Part shown: piece after piece, positions 27,426 through 35,694 of the stretch
Numbering within the stretch: position 1 is the first letter of the stretch
Layout of the letters: every line of letters begins with the position of its first letter
From: Hyphomicrobiales bacterium
GTDB lineage: Bacteria; Pseudomonadota; Alphaproteobacteria; Rhizobiales; Rhizobiaceae
NCBI GenBank assembly: GCA_900473805.1
Contig: UCMS01000003.1
Location: 124,001-188,000 of the forward strand
Direction: 5' to 3'
Length of the DNA: 64,000 bases
Program-made: the position numbers and the translations under genes
Notes under the pieces: generated by a model
Seen by the model: only the letters and a program-made list of their open reading frames with translations
The model's database searches: none
What the model was told of the DNA's origin: nothing

Positions 27426-29032
27426 CACGCCTCTTGCTCGACGTCGGCTTCGCCTTCCGCTTCAGCCGTCTCGGCAGCAATGTCCTCTTCGGTGATCCAG
27501 CCGGCGGCCAGACGCGCCTGCACGACCATGGCCTCCGCTTCGGCACGCGTTACGTCGAACTTCGAGAAGAGGCCCTCGAACTTCTTCGTCTCGCCATCCT
27601 TGCGCTCGCTCCAGCCGACGAGATCGTCAGCGGCGCAACCGGCAAAGTCCTCGATCGTCTTGATGCCGTCTTCGCCGAGCGCAACCAGCATGGCCGAGGT
27701 CAGGCCGTCGATCTGGCGCAGTTCGTCGGAAACGCCGAGTTCCTTGCGCTTGGCATCCATTTCGGCCTCGATCTTGTCGAGGTATTCGCGGGCGCGGGTC
27801 TGGATTTCCTGCGCCGTGTCTTCGTCGAAACCGTCGATCGAGGCGATTTCGTTCAGATCGACATAGGCGACTTCCTCGACCTGCGCGAAGCCTTCCGATG
27901 CCAGAACCTGGCCGACCATTTCGTCGACGTCGAGCGCATCCATGAAGAGGTTGGTGCGTTCGTTGAATTCCTTCTGACGGCGTTCCGATTCCTCGGCTTC
28001 CGTCATGATGTCGATGTCCCAGCCGGTCAGCTGCGAGGCCAGACGCACGTTCTGACCGCGACGGCCGATGGCCAGCGACAGCTGCTCGTCCGGAACCACC
28101 ACTTCGATGCGCTCTGCGTCTTCGTCCAGAACGACCTTGGCGACTTCCGCCGGCTGCAGGGCGTTGACGATGAAGGAGGCCGGATCCTGGCTCCACGGGA
28201 TGATGTCGATCTTCTCACCCTGCAATTCGCCGACGACGGCCTGGACGCGCGAACCGCGCATACCGACGCAGGCGCCGACGGGATCGATCGATGAGTCGTT
28301 CGAGATGACGGCGATCTTGGCGCGCGAACCCGGATCACGGGCAACCGACTTGATCTGGATGATGCCGTCGTAGATCTCAGGAACTTCCATGGTGAACAGC
28401 TTCACCATGAACTGCGGATGGGTACGCGACAGGAAGATCTGCGGGCCGCGCTGTTCGCGACGAACATCATATACGTATGCACGCACGCGATCGCCATAGC
28501 GGAAGGCTTCGCGCGGGATCATTTCGTCGCGACGGATGATGCCTTCGCCACGGCCGAGGTCGACGATCACGTTGCCGTATTCGACGCGCTTGACGGTGCC
28601 GTTGATGATCTCGCCGACGCGGTCCTTGAACTCGTCATACTGGCGGTCACGCTCGGCTTCGCGCACCTTCTGCACGATGACCTGCTTGGCCGACTGTGCG
28701 GCAATGCGGCCGAAATCCATCGGCGGCAGCGGGTCGGCGATGAAGTCGCCGAGCTTGGCGTCGACATTGCGGTCGCGGGCCAGCTCCAGCGCGATCTGGG
28801 TCGAGTAGTCCTCGACCTTCTCGACGACTTCGAGAAGACGCTGCAGGCGGATTTCGCCGGTCTTCGAGTTGATGTCGGCGCGGATATTGGTCTCGGTGCC
28901 GTAACGCGAGCGGGCAGCCTTCTGGATCGCGTCGGCCATGGCGGCGAGCACGATTTCGCGGTCGATCACCTTTTCACGGGCTACGGCATCTGCGATCTGC
29001 AAGAGCTCGAGCCGGTTAGCACTGACTGCCAT
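27425..29032 (-). CDS. nusA: Transcription termination/antitermination factor NusA
   Basis: 535 residues: N-terminal RNA polymerase-binding domain, S1 domain (VGEIINGTVKRVEYGNVIVDLGRGEG), two KH domains (GMRGSRVQAVVGEL and LAIGRRGQNVRLASQLTG), and acidic C-terminal repeats including the helix-hairpin-helix-like region near 440. It modulates pausing and termination and links transcription to translation. It is downstream of rimP by 56 bases. NusA may act on its own leader terminator (see the site upstream of rimP). Confidence 0.96.
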   Translation of the reverse strand: MAVSANRLELLQIADAVAREKVIDREIVLAAMADAIQKAARSRYGTETNIRADINSKTGEIRLQRLLEVVEKVEDYSTQIALELARDRNVDAKLGDFIADPLPPMDFGRIAAQSAKQVIVQKVREAERDRQYDEFKDRVGEIINGTVKRVEYGNVIVDLGRGEGIIRRDEMIPREAFRYGDRVRAYVYDVRREQRGPQIFLSRTHPQFMVKLFTMEVPEIYDGIIQIKSVARDPGSRAKIAVISNDSSIDPVGACVGMRGSRVQAVVGELQGEKIDIIPWSQDPASFIVNALQPAEVAKVVLDEDAERIEVVVPDEQLSLAIGRRGQNVRLASQLTGWDIDIMTEAEESERRQKEFNERTNLFMDALDVDEMVGQVLASEGFAQVEEVAYVDLNEIASIDGFDEDTAQEIQTRAREYLDKIEAEMDAKRKELGVSDELRQIDGLTSAMLVALGEDGIKTIEDFAGCAADDLVGWSERKDGETKKFEGLFSKFDVTRAEAEAMVVQARLAAGWITEEDIAAETAEAEGEADVEQEA

Positions 29033-29088
29033 GTGTAGGTCTCCGTCTTCACCCCCGGGCGCCTTGCCGCGAGGTTTTGGGTCAAACG

Positions 29089-29697
29089 TTATTCTTCGCT
29101 GTCGTCTTCGTCGTTCTGGTTCGCGGCCTGCGCCTTGGCCAGCTTGTCGGCCCGCAGCGCGTCACGGATCAGATCGTCCGTCAGGATGAGCTTGGCTTCC
29201 GAAAGCGTATTGAACGGGATCACCACCCGCGGCTCCTCGCCATAGGCGACCTGGTCACGCTCAAGCGTGAAGCCGTCCTCGTTGACCGCGGTGATCTTGC
29301 CGCGAAAACGCTTGCGGTTGTCCACCAGGACCGAGGTTTCGCACTTCACCAGATGGCCGTTCCAGCGCGTGAAATCGGACTTGCGCACCATCGGACGGTC
29401 GATGCCCGGCGACGAAACCTCGAGGTGATAGGCCTTGTCGACCGGATCCTCGACGTCGAGCACCGGCGAAATCGCCATCGACACAGCTTCGCAGTCCTCG
29501 ACGGTCATCGTGCCGTCGTTGCGTTCTGCCATGATCTGCAGCGTCATTCCGTTCTGGTTCATCATGCGCACGCGAACCAGTTTGAAATCCATCGCGACGA
29601 GCACAGGCTCGATGATATCTGCGATACGACGGTCAAGCCCCGTCTCAATGATGATCCGTGCTTCGCCGGGTGCCGGCTGCGGCATCTCTTCGGACAA
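29089..29697 (-). CDS. rimP: Ribosome maturation factor RimP
   Basis: 202 residues with the RimP N-terminal domain ([33 protein letters not shown]) and core [14 protein letters not shown], followed by an SH3-like C-terminal domain and an acidic tail. It assists 30S assembly. The start is a TTG at 29697, 8 bases after GGGAG; the in-frame ATG at 29685 has its purine tract too close. First gene of the nusA-infB operon. Confidence 0.92.
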   Translation of the reverse strand: MSEEMPQPAPGEARIIIETGLDRRIADIIEPVLVAMDFKLVRVRMMNQNGMTLQIMAERNDGTMTVEDCEAVSMAISPVLDVEDPVDKAYHLEVSSPGIDRPMVRKSDFTRWNGHLVKCETSVLVDNRKRFRGKITAVNEDGFTLERDQVAYGEEPRVVIPFNTLSEAKLILTDDLIRDALRADKLAKAQAANQNDEDDSEE

Positions 29698-29702
29698 TCG
29701 TT

Positions 29703-29765
29703 TTACTCCCGATTGGCTGTGATCGCCAATAAAAAAGAGCGGGTCCTTCCGGGCCCACCCTTCAT
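29703..29765 (-). CDS. Possible leader peptide of the rimP-nusA-infB operon
   Basis: 20 codons beginning [10 protein letters not shown], read through the leader terminator. Its TAA overlaps the rimP Shine-Dalgarno (GGGAGTAA), so its translation could melt the hairpin and couple to rimP. It has no strong ribosome-binding site and may be fortuitous. Confidence 0.3.
   Translation of the reverse strand: MKGGPGRTRSFLLAITANRE
29731..29758 (-). terminator. Leader terminator/attenuator upstream of rimP
   Basis: On the minus strand GTGGGCCC-GGAA-GGACCCGC (one mismatch) is followed by TCTTTTTTATT. It lies 34 bases upstream of the rimP start and downstream of the operon promoter, with no gene it could end on that strand, so it must act on the leader transcript. 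Confidence 0.65.
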
Positions 29766-29788
29766 CTGTCGATCAAGAATTTGAACGT

Positions 29789-29817
29789 CATATACGCCAG
29801 CGACCCGGCAATTGCAA
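29789..29817 (-). promoter_or_regulatory. Promoter of the rimP-nusA-infB operon
   Basis: The minus strand has TTGCAA (29817-29812), a 17-base spacer and TATATG (29794-29789). This puts the start near 29782 and gives a leader of about 85 nt. Confidence 0.65.
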
Positions 29818-29921
29818 GCTTTTCCAGGGGGCGAAAACATTCTTGCCTCTGATGCGTTGCATGTTGCAAGTTCACCCCGGCTGCTTGCCAGCTCTCCCCC
29901 GACCAAAGGACGAGCCACCCC

Positions 29922-31550
29922 GTGCCCGACAGACGCTCCCCTCTTTCTCCCCTGCGCAACGAGTTCTACCGGCGGATCTGGCTCGCCAGCATCTCCTCCA
30001 ATCTCGGCGGGCTGATCCAGGGTGTCGGGGCCGCCTGGATGATGGCCTCGATCTCGACCTCTGAAAACATGGTGGCCCTCGTCCAGGCCTCGAACACTGG
30101 GCCGATCATGCTGCTCTCGCTGGTCGCCGGCGCCATTGCCGACAGCTTCGATCGCCGCCGCGTGATGATCGCCGCCCAGCTGTTCATGATCACGGTTTCG
30201 GCCCTGCTCACGCTCTTCGCCTTCCTCGGAATGATCACGCCCTGGTCGCTTCTCGGCTTCACCTTCCTGATCGGCTGCGGGACGGCGCTGAACAATCCGG
30301 CCTGGCAAGCCTCGGTCGGTGACATCGTCCCGCGGCAGGATCTTGCCGCCGCCGTCTCGCTGAACAGCATGGGCTTCAACATCACCCGCAGCGTCGGCCC
30401 TGCCATCGGCGGCATGATCGTCGCCTTTGCCGGCGCGGCCGCCGCCTTTGCGGTCAACACCGTCTCCTATTTCGCGATTGTCTACGCGCTCTTTCGCTGG
30501 AAGCCGGATTATCCCAAGAATCCTCTGCCGCGCGAACAACTGGGGCAGGCCGTCTGGGCCGGCATGCGCTACGTCTCCATGTCGCCCAATCTCGGCAAGG
30601 TGCTGTTTCGCGGCTTCGTCTTCGGCCTCACCGCCACGGCCATCCTCTCGCTGCTGCCCATCGTGGCCCGTGACCAGTTGTCAGGCGGGGCCTTGTCCTA
30701 TGGCGGCCTGCTCGGCGCCTTCGGCTTCGGCGCCATCCTTGGCGCCCTCGGCAACCAGCGCCTGCGCGAAATCCTGTCTAGCGAGGATATCGTCCGCGCG
30801 TCCTTCGCCGGCTTCGCGCTCGCAGCCGCCATCACAGGGATCAGCACCTCGATCTGGCTGACGGCCGCAGCCCTGGTCCTGGCCGGCGCCTGTTGGGTTC
30901 TCGCCCTGTCGCTGTTCAACACGGTGGTCCAGCTTTCGACGCCGCGCTGGGTCGTGGGACGGGCCCTGTCCCTCTACCAGACAGCCACCTTCGGCGGCAT
31001 GGCGACGGGCAGCTGGATCTGGGGCGCCGTGGCGGAAAACTCCGGCTCCCCGGAGGCTCTCGTCGCCTCCAGCATCCTGATGATTGTGGGCGTCGCCATC
31101 GGTTTCTTCCTGCCCATGCCGGCCTTTGCCACCCTCGATCTCGACCCGCTGAACCGGTTCAACGAACCCGCCCTGCGGCTCGACATTCGTCCGCGCAGCG
31201 GCCCGATCGTCATCCAGATCGATTTCGAGATCGCCGATGCGGACATGCCGGAATTCCTGGCGGTCATGGTCGAGCGCCGCCGCATCCGTCTGCGCGACGG
31301 TGCCCGCAACTGGACCTTGATGCGCGATCTGGAAAACCCCGACATCTGGACTGAAACCTATCACGTCCCGACCTGGGTGGATTACGTCCGCCACAACCAC
31401 CGGCGCACAAAGGCCGATGCCGAGTTCACCGACCGTCTGCTGGAACTCCATCGCGGCGCCTCACCGCCGCGTGTCCATCGTATGATCGAACGGCAGGCCA
31501 TCCCTCCCTCGGATGACGTGTTCCACCAGCATCCGATTGATCACCCTTGA
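29922..31550 (+). CDS. MFS transporter with C-terminal ferredoxin-like domain (MFS_3)
   Basis: 542 residues. About 12 membrane helices fill residues 15-400, with the MFS loop DSFDRRRVMIAAQ between helices 2 and 3; this matches the MFS_3/EntS-like group of exporters. Residues about 420-530 form an extra soluble alpha/beta domain (IVIQIDFEIADADMPEFLAVMVERRRIRLRDGARNWTLMRD), a dimeric alpha-beta-barrel-like module that commonly accompanies this group. The substrate is unknown. The GTG at 29922 has AAAGGA 13 bases upstream. Divergent from rimP. Confidence 0.85.
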   Translation: MPDRRSPLSPLRNEFYRRIWLASISSNLGGLIQGVGAAWMMASISTSENMVALVQASNTGPIMLLSLVAGAIADSFDRRRVMIAAQLFMITVSALLTLFAFLGMITPWSLLGFTFLIGCGTALNNPAWQASVGDIVPRQDLAAAVSLNSMGFNITRSVGPAIGGMIVAFAGAAAAFAVNTVSYFAIVYALFRWKPDYPKNPLPREQLGQAVWAGMRYVSMSPNLGKVLFRGFVFGLTATAILSLLPIVARDQLSGGALSYGGLLGAFGFGAILGALGNQRLREILSSEDIVRASFAGFALAAAITGISTSIWLTAAALVLAGACWVLALSLFNTVVQLSTPRWVVGRALSLYQTATFGGMATGSWIWGAVAENSGSPEALVASSILMIVGVAIGFFLPMPAFATLDLDPLNRFNEPALRLDIRPRSGPIVIQIDFEIADADMPEFLAVMVERRRIRLRDGARNWTLMRDLENPDIWTETYHVPTWVDYVRHNHRRTKADAEFTDRLLELHRGASPPRVHRMIERQAIPPSDDVFHQHPIDHP

Positions 31551-31690
31551 ACCACGACAACCGCTTGGGAATGAACCCCATCCCTCTGGGCCTGTGCTTG
31601 GAAGGAAGGACGGCCAGCTTTCCCAAAAGAGAGAAGAAGAGCTCGCTCACTCCGCTCATTCCGAACGCACGGCGGCGCGGCCGGGTTAAG

Positions 31691-31731
31691 CCCTCCCCCT
31701 TGTGGGGAGGGTGGGGAGGGGTCTTTTTCCA
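31691..31731 (+). repeat. REP-like palindrome with terminator-like tail
   Basis: CCCTCCCC (31691-31698) pairs with GGGGAGGG (31704-31711), followed by TGGGGAGGGGTCTTTTT. Rhizobial genomes contain many intergenic copies of this type of CCCTCCCC-TTGTGGGGAGGG element, so it is probably a dispersed repeat that can also terminate the MFS transcript. The rest of 31551-31767 holds no gene. Confidence 0.5.
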
Positions 31732-31767
31732 ATAGATGTCTCCCTAGTCTCACGAGGGGAGAGTGGA

Positions 31768-33027
31768 TCAGCGCAGTTTAGCCTTAAGGCTTTCGCTGGG
31801 ATAGCAGGTTGGTCGCATGCCCTGCCGCGCCTGCCATTCGCCGAGCGATCGCCGCGTCTTGTAGCCCGGAAGCCCGTCGACTTTGCCGACATCATAACCC
31901 TGAGCCACCAGCGCCTGCTGCATGGCGAGCACGTCGGAGCGCAGCATCTTGCCGACATCGCCCCACGCGCCCTTGAAGGCGCCGCCGCCGGAGCCGATCC
32001 GGTCGGCCAGATTGCCGATGAACAGGGCGTAGAGGTCGGAATTGTTGTATTCCTTAATCACGTAGAAATTCGGCGTGACGATGAATTCCGGGCCATGGGT
32101 CCCGGCCGGCACCAGCATCATGGCCGACAGCCCGGTTTCATTCGCCGGAAAGCCCTTGCCCGAAACCCGGCGAATGCCTTCCCCGGTCCAGACGGAAACG
32201 AGCTTCGCCCGATCAGGTCCCTCCTGCGCGCAGGACACATCGTCCGGGATCACTACCTCGAAACCCCAGTCACGACCCCGCTGCCAACCGCTCTTCACCA
32301 GATAGTTGGCCATAGAGGCCAGCGCATCCGGCACCGAATTCCAGATGTCACGCTTGCCGTCGCCATCGAAGTCGACGGCATATTTCAGATAGCTGCCCGG
32401 CATGAATTGCGGCTGGCCGAGCGCCCCGGCCCACGAACCCATCATTCGTTCCGCCGCCACGTCGCCGCCTTCGATAATGTGCAACGCCGAGATCAGCTCC
32501 TGCTGAAAGAGCGGTTTGCGCGTCGACATGAAGGCCTTCGTTGCCAGCACGTCGATCGCCCGGTAGGGCAGTTTGGCTTTGCCATAGCCGGATTCACGGC
32601 CCCAGATCGCCAGAAGGACTGATCCCGGAACCCCATAGGTCGCCTCGATCTTGCGCAGCGTCGAGCCATATTGTCCGGCAAGCGCCCGACCGGTGGCCGC
32701 GAGCCCCTGCAGCCGCTTTTCGGAGAAATAGCTCGCCGGCGAGGAGAACTCTGCCTGGGTCTGCGCCTGTTCCTTCGGCGGCGTCGTGCCCGGCGGCACG
32801 AGATCCGGCAGATCCCAATTCAGGGTCACGCCTTGCATGGTCCTGTCGAAAACCGACTTTTCGATGCCCCCGACTTTCGCCGCCTGCCAGAGATCGGTTG
32901 CGATCCAGCGCTGGAACTGCGCCTCCACCTCTGCTTTTGAGGGCGCAGACAAGGCGCTGGTGGCAGAGCCGAGCAAAAGGCCGGCAAGGGTCAACAGACG
33001 GCCTGGCAGAGAAATCAGTCGCAGCAT
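31768..33027 (-). CDS. Lytic murein transglycosylase (MltB type, GH103)
   Basis: 419 residues. A signal peptide of about 28 residues ends SALSA. The GH103 domain has catalytic Glu145 in IWGRESGYGK and the conserved GALGQPQFMPGSYL and YAVDFDGDGKRDIW. A C-terminal peptidoglycan-binding domain_1 (DVLAMQQALVAQGYDVGKVDGLPGYKTRRSL) ends the protein. It cleaves MurNAc-GlcNAc bonds in the periplasm to 1,6-anhydro products. ATG 33027 follows GAGGAGG, fixing the start. Located 22 bases downstream of recR on the same strand. Confidence 0.92.
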   Translation of the reverse strand: MLRLISLPGRLLTLAGLLLGSATSALSAPSKAEVEAQFQRWIATDLWQAAKVGGIEKSVFDRTMQGVTLNWDLPDLVPPGTTPPKEQAQTQAEFSSPASYFSEKRLQGLAATGRALAGQYGSTLRKIEATYGVPGSVLLAIWGRESGYGKAKLPYRAIDVLATKAFMSTRKPLFQQELISALHIIEGGDVAAERMMGSWAGALGQPQFMPGSYLKYAVDFDGDGKRDIWNSVPDALASMANYLVKSGWQRGRDWGFEVVIPDDVSCAQEGPDRAKLVSVWTGEGIRRVSGKGFPANETGLSAMMLVPAGTHGPEFIVTPNFYVIKEYNNSDLYALFIGNLADRIGSGGGAFKGAWGDVGKMLRSDVLAMQQALVAQGYDVGKVDGLPGYKTRRSLGEWQARQGMRPTCYPSESLKAKLR

Positions 33028-33049
33028 GTTTGCCTCCTCAAAGGAGCGG

Positions 33050-33655
33050 TCAGATCGCCGTCCGGGCGCGAAGGGCAGCGGACAATGTCCCCTCGTCGAG
33101 ATAGTCGAGTTCGCCACCCACGGGAACGCCATGGGCGAGCCTTGTGATCTTCACGTCGAGCCCCGTCAGGTGGTCGGTGATGTAATGCGCCGTGGTCTGC
33201 CCCTCGACGGTCGCGTTGACCGCGATGATGATCTCACGGATCCCGCCCTTGGAGACACGGTCGATCAGCCCCTTGATGTTGAGATCATCGGGTCCGACCC
33301 CATCGAGCGGCGACAGTGTTCCCCCCAGCACGTGATAAGCGGCATTCATCGCGCCGGCCCGTTCCAGCGCCCAGAGATCGGAAACATCCTCGACGACGAT
33401 GATCACCGACTGGTCGCGCTGCACGTCGGTGCACACGGTGCAGGGATCGATCGTGTCGACATTGCCGCAGCACGAGCAGATCTTCACCTTGTCATAGGCT
33501 TCGCCGAGCGCATGGCCGAGCGGCCCCATGAGCTGGTCACGCTTCTTGATCAGATGCAGCGCCGCCCGGCGGGCAGAGCGGGGACCAAGCCCCGGCACTT
33601 TCGCCAGAAGCTGGATCAGTTTCTCGATTTCGGGGCCGGTGACTCGTTTTGCCAT
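33050..33655 (-). CDS. recR: Recombination mediator RecR
   Basis: 201 residues, normal length: N-terminal helix-hairpin-helix ([14 protein letters not shown]), C4 zinc motif with Cys60, Cys63, Cys72 and Cys75, Toprim domain ([17 protein letters not shown]) and C-terminal Walker B-like part. It works with RecO and RecF at gapped DNA. In many bacteria recR follows dnaX-ybaB directly; here two plus-strand genes (33713-35302) lie between. Confidence 0.95.
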   Translation of the reverse strand: MAKRVTGPEIEKLIQLLAKVPGLGPRSARRAALHLIKKRDQLMGPLGHALGEAYDKVKICSCCGNVDTIDPCTVCTDVQRDQSVIIVVEDVSDLWALERAGAMNAAYHVLGGTLSPLDGVGPDDLNIKGLIDRVSKGGIREIIIAVNATVEGQTTAHYITDHLTGLDVKITRLAHGVPVGGELDYLDEGTLSAALRARTAI

Positions 33656-33712
33656 GGCGGCGTTTCTAGCCCATATAAGAAAAGAACGGAATCGCAGAAC
33701 AGGACGTCTCCG

Positions 33713-34333
33713 ATGAAAATCCTCGCCGTCTGCCTCGGCCGGCCGGAAGTGCTGCCCGGCAAAAAATACAAGACCGGCATCAACAAGCTCGCCATCCAGG
33801 GCCCGGTCATGGTCGATGCCGAAGGCCTCGTCGGCGATGCGATCCTCAACCGCAAGCACCATGGCGGCGTCGATCAGGCGGTCTATATCCAAGGCAGCCT
33901 CGACATCGACTGGTGGAGCCGGGAGCTCGGTCGGGAGCTTCACTACGGCATGTTTGGCGAAAACCTCGTGATCGAAGACCTGGAGAGCCAGAGGCTCGCC
34001 GCCGGCGATCGCTTCGCCATCGGCGAGATCCTGCTCGAAATCACCTCGCCCCGCATGCCCTGCGCCACCTTTGCCGCTCACATGGGCGACCCGAAAATCG
34101 TCAAGCGTTACACAGAGGCCGCCCGTCCGGGCGCCTATGCCCGTGTGCTCAAGGGCGGCATGGTCGAAGCCGGACAGCCCGTCGTCTACACCCCCTATAC
34201 CGGCGAGCGCGTCACGATGCAGGACATGATGGCGACCTATGGTCGGAAGCTGAGCGAGACGGATCGAGCCCGCTATCTCTCGGCACCCGTCCACTACAAG
34301 ACCCGGGACGCGATCCTCGCCGGCGAGATATAG
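33713..34333 (+). CDS. MOSC domain protein (YiiM-like)
   Basis: 206 residues covering a MOSC beta-barrel with the YiiM pattern: [51 protein letters not shown]. The conserved cysteine of MOSC proteins is in RMPCATF. YiiM relatives use a molybdenum cofactor in reduction of hydroxylamino compounds, but the substrate here is unproven. ATG 33713 has AGGA 8 bases upstream. Confidence 0.87.
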   Translation: MKILAVCLGRPEVLPGKKYKTGINKLAIQGPVMVDAEGLVGDAILNRKHHGGVDQAVYIQGSLDIDWWSRELGRELHYGMFGENLVIEDLESQRLAAGDRFAIGEILLEITSPRMPCATFAAHMGDPKIVKRYTEAARPGAYARVLKGGMVEAGQPVVYTPYTGERVTMQDMMATYGRKLSETDRARYLSAPVHYKTRDAILAGEI

Positions 34334-34411
34334 CCTGCGCCGAAGGTCTAACCTCCCACCGCTTTACCCCGGCGCGCCTTGCCGCCATCATCCCGCCCGC
34401 AGGGAGGCGTG

Positions 34412-35302
34412 ATGGACCAGACGAAGATTGACCTGACCTGTCCCGACGGGATCAGGCTCACGGGCCATTGGTGGCTGAAGCCCGGAGAAATCCGGCGAGC
34501 CACGGTGATCATCAATCCGGCAACGGGTGTGCACGCTCGCTACTACCATCGCTACGCCGCCTTCCTGGCAAACCATGGCTTTGCCGTTCTCACCTATGAC
34601 TATCGCGGCATAGGGCTTTCGCGCCCCGAAAACCTCGAAGGCTCCACCTTCACCTGGCGGCAATGGGGCGAGCAGGATTTCGACACAGCGCTTCGCCATG
34701 CCTTGGAGACGGACGAATCCGGGCGTGTCCTCGTTGTCGGCCATAGCATCGGCGGTTTCCTGCCGGGTTATTCGCCGGCCGTCGGGCGCGTGACGGCCAT
34801 GCTGTCGGTCGGCGGCCAGTATGGTTATTGGGGAGACTATCTCCCGGCGCGGCGCCTGCCGCTGTTCCTCAAATGGCATGTCGCGATGCCGGCAGTAACC
34901 CTGGCCCTCGGCCATTTCCCCGGCAAGCGCCTGGGCTGGCTCGAGGATCTGCCGAAGGGTGTTGCCTATGGCTGGGGCTTGCAGCAGGGCAGGGCCGAAC
35001 AGGGGCTGTCGCGCGCGGCAGCTGCAGTCATGCGTGATCGTTTCGCGAGCGCGACGGGCCCGATCCTCAGCGTCACCATGTCGGACGATGAATTTGCGAC
35101 GCCGAAAGCGATCAGCCGCGCCATGCGCTACTATCGCCGCGCCCCGGTGACCAAGGTGCTCCTCGCACCGCAGGACCTCGGCCTTGACCGGGTCGGTCAC
35201 TTCGATCTCTTCCACGCCCGCCATCAGGACGGCTTCTGGCGTCAGAGCCTCGCATTTCTGCGAGACGGGAAAAACCCTTGGCAAGATCGGGTCTATCCCT
35301 GA
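34412..35302 (+). CDS. Alpha/beta hydrolase
   Basis: 296 residues. The nucleophile elbow VVGHSIGGFLPG is near 111, the early oxyanion region is INPATGVHARYY, and a C-terminal GHFDLFHARH gives the likely catalytic His. It resembles predicted hydrolases of the serine aminopeptidase S33 group. ATG 34412 follows GGGAGG. It has no lipase lid or signal peptide that I can see; the substrate is unknown. Confidence 0.85.
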   Translation: MDQTKIDLTCPDGIRLTGHWWLKPGEIRRATVIINPATGVHARYYHRYAAFLANHGFAVLTYDYRGIGLSRPENLEGSTFTWRQWGEQDFDTALRHALETDESGRVLVVGHSIGGFLPGYSPAVGRVTAMLSVGGQYGYWGDYLPARRLPLFLKWHVAMPAVTLALGHFPGKRLGWLEDLPKGVAYGWGLQQGRAEQGLSRAAAAVMRDRFASATGPILSVTMSDDEFATPKAISRAMRYYRRAPVTKVLLAPQDLGLDRVGHFDLFHARHQDGFWRQSLAFLRDGKNPWQDRVYP

Positions 35303-35324
35303 CAGACCCGATCCTGGACGGTGA

Positions 35325-35648
35325 TCAGAACGGCAGCTTCATGCCGGGCGGCAGCGGAATGCCGGCAGTCACCGAAGCCATCTTTTCCTGGGTCTGCGCT
35401 TCCACCTTGTCCTTGGCGTCCTTGTGAGCGGCCACGATCAGGTCTTCGAGGATCTCGACCTCGTCTTCCTTGAACAGTGACGGATCGATCTTGACGCCAC
35501 GCAGCTCGCCCTTGCCGGTGAGCACGACCGTCACCAGGCCACCGCCGGACTTGCCCTCGATTTCGAGTGCGGCGATTTCCGCCTGCATCTTCTCCATCTT
35601 GCCCTGCATTTCCTTGACCTTGCCCATCATGCCCATGATGTCGCGCAT
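35325..35648 (-). CDS. YbaB/EbfC nucleoid-associated protein
   Basis: 107 residues: an N-terminal coiled helix ([33 protein letters not shown]) and core [21 protein letters not shown], ending in the typical proline-rich PPGMKLPF. It forms dimers that bind DNA. It is 46 bases downstream of dnaX with an AAGGAG ribosome-binding site, the conserved dnaX-ybaB pair. Confidence 0.94.
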   Translation of the reverse strand: MRDIMGMMGKVKEMQGKMEKMQAEIAALEIEGKSGGGLVTVVLTGKGELRGVKIDPSLFKEDEVEILEDLIVAAHKDAKDKVEAQTQEKMASVTAGIPLPPGMKLPF

Positions 35649-35694
35649 CGTCGTCTCCTTGGTCCTGTGTCGATTAGATATGGCGCGTCGCGCT

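Noticed and set aside
29703-30539. 278-codon minus-strand frame overlapping the MFS gene
   Set aside because: It lies antisense to a clear MFS gene; only its last 20 codons fall in the leader region and are discussed separately.
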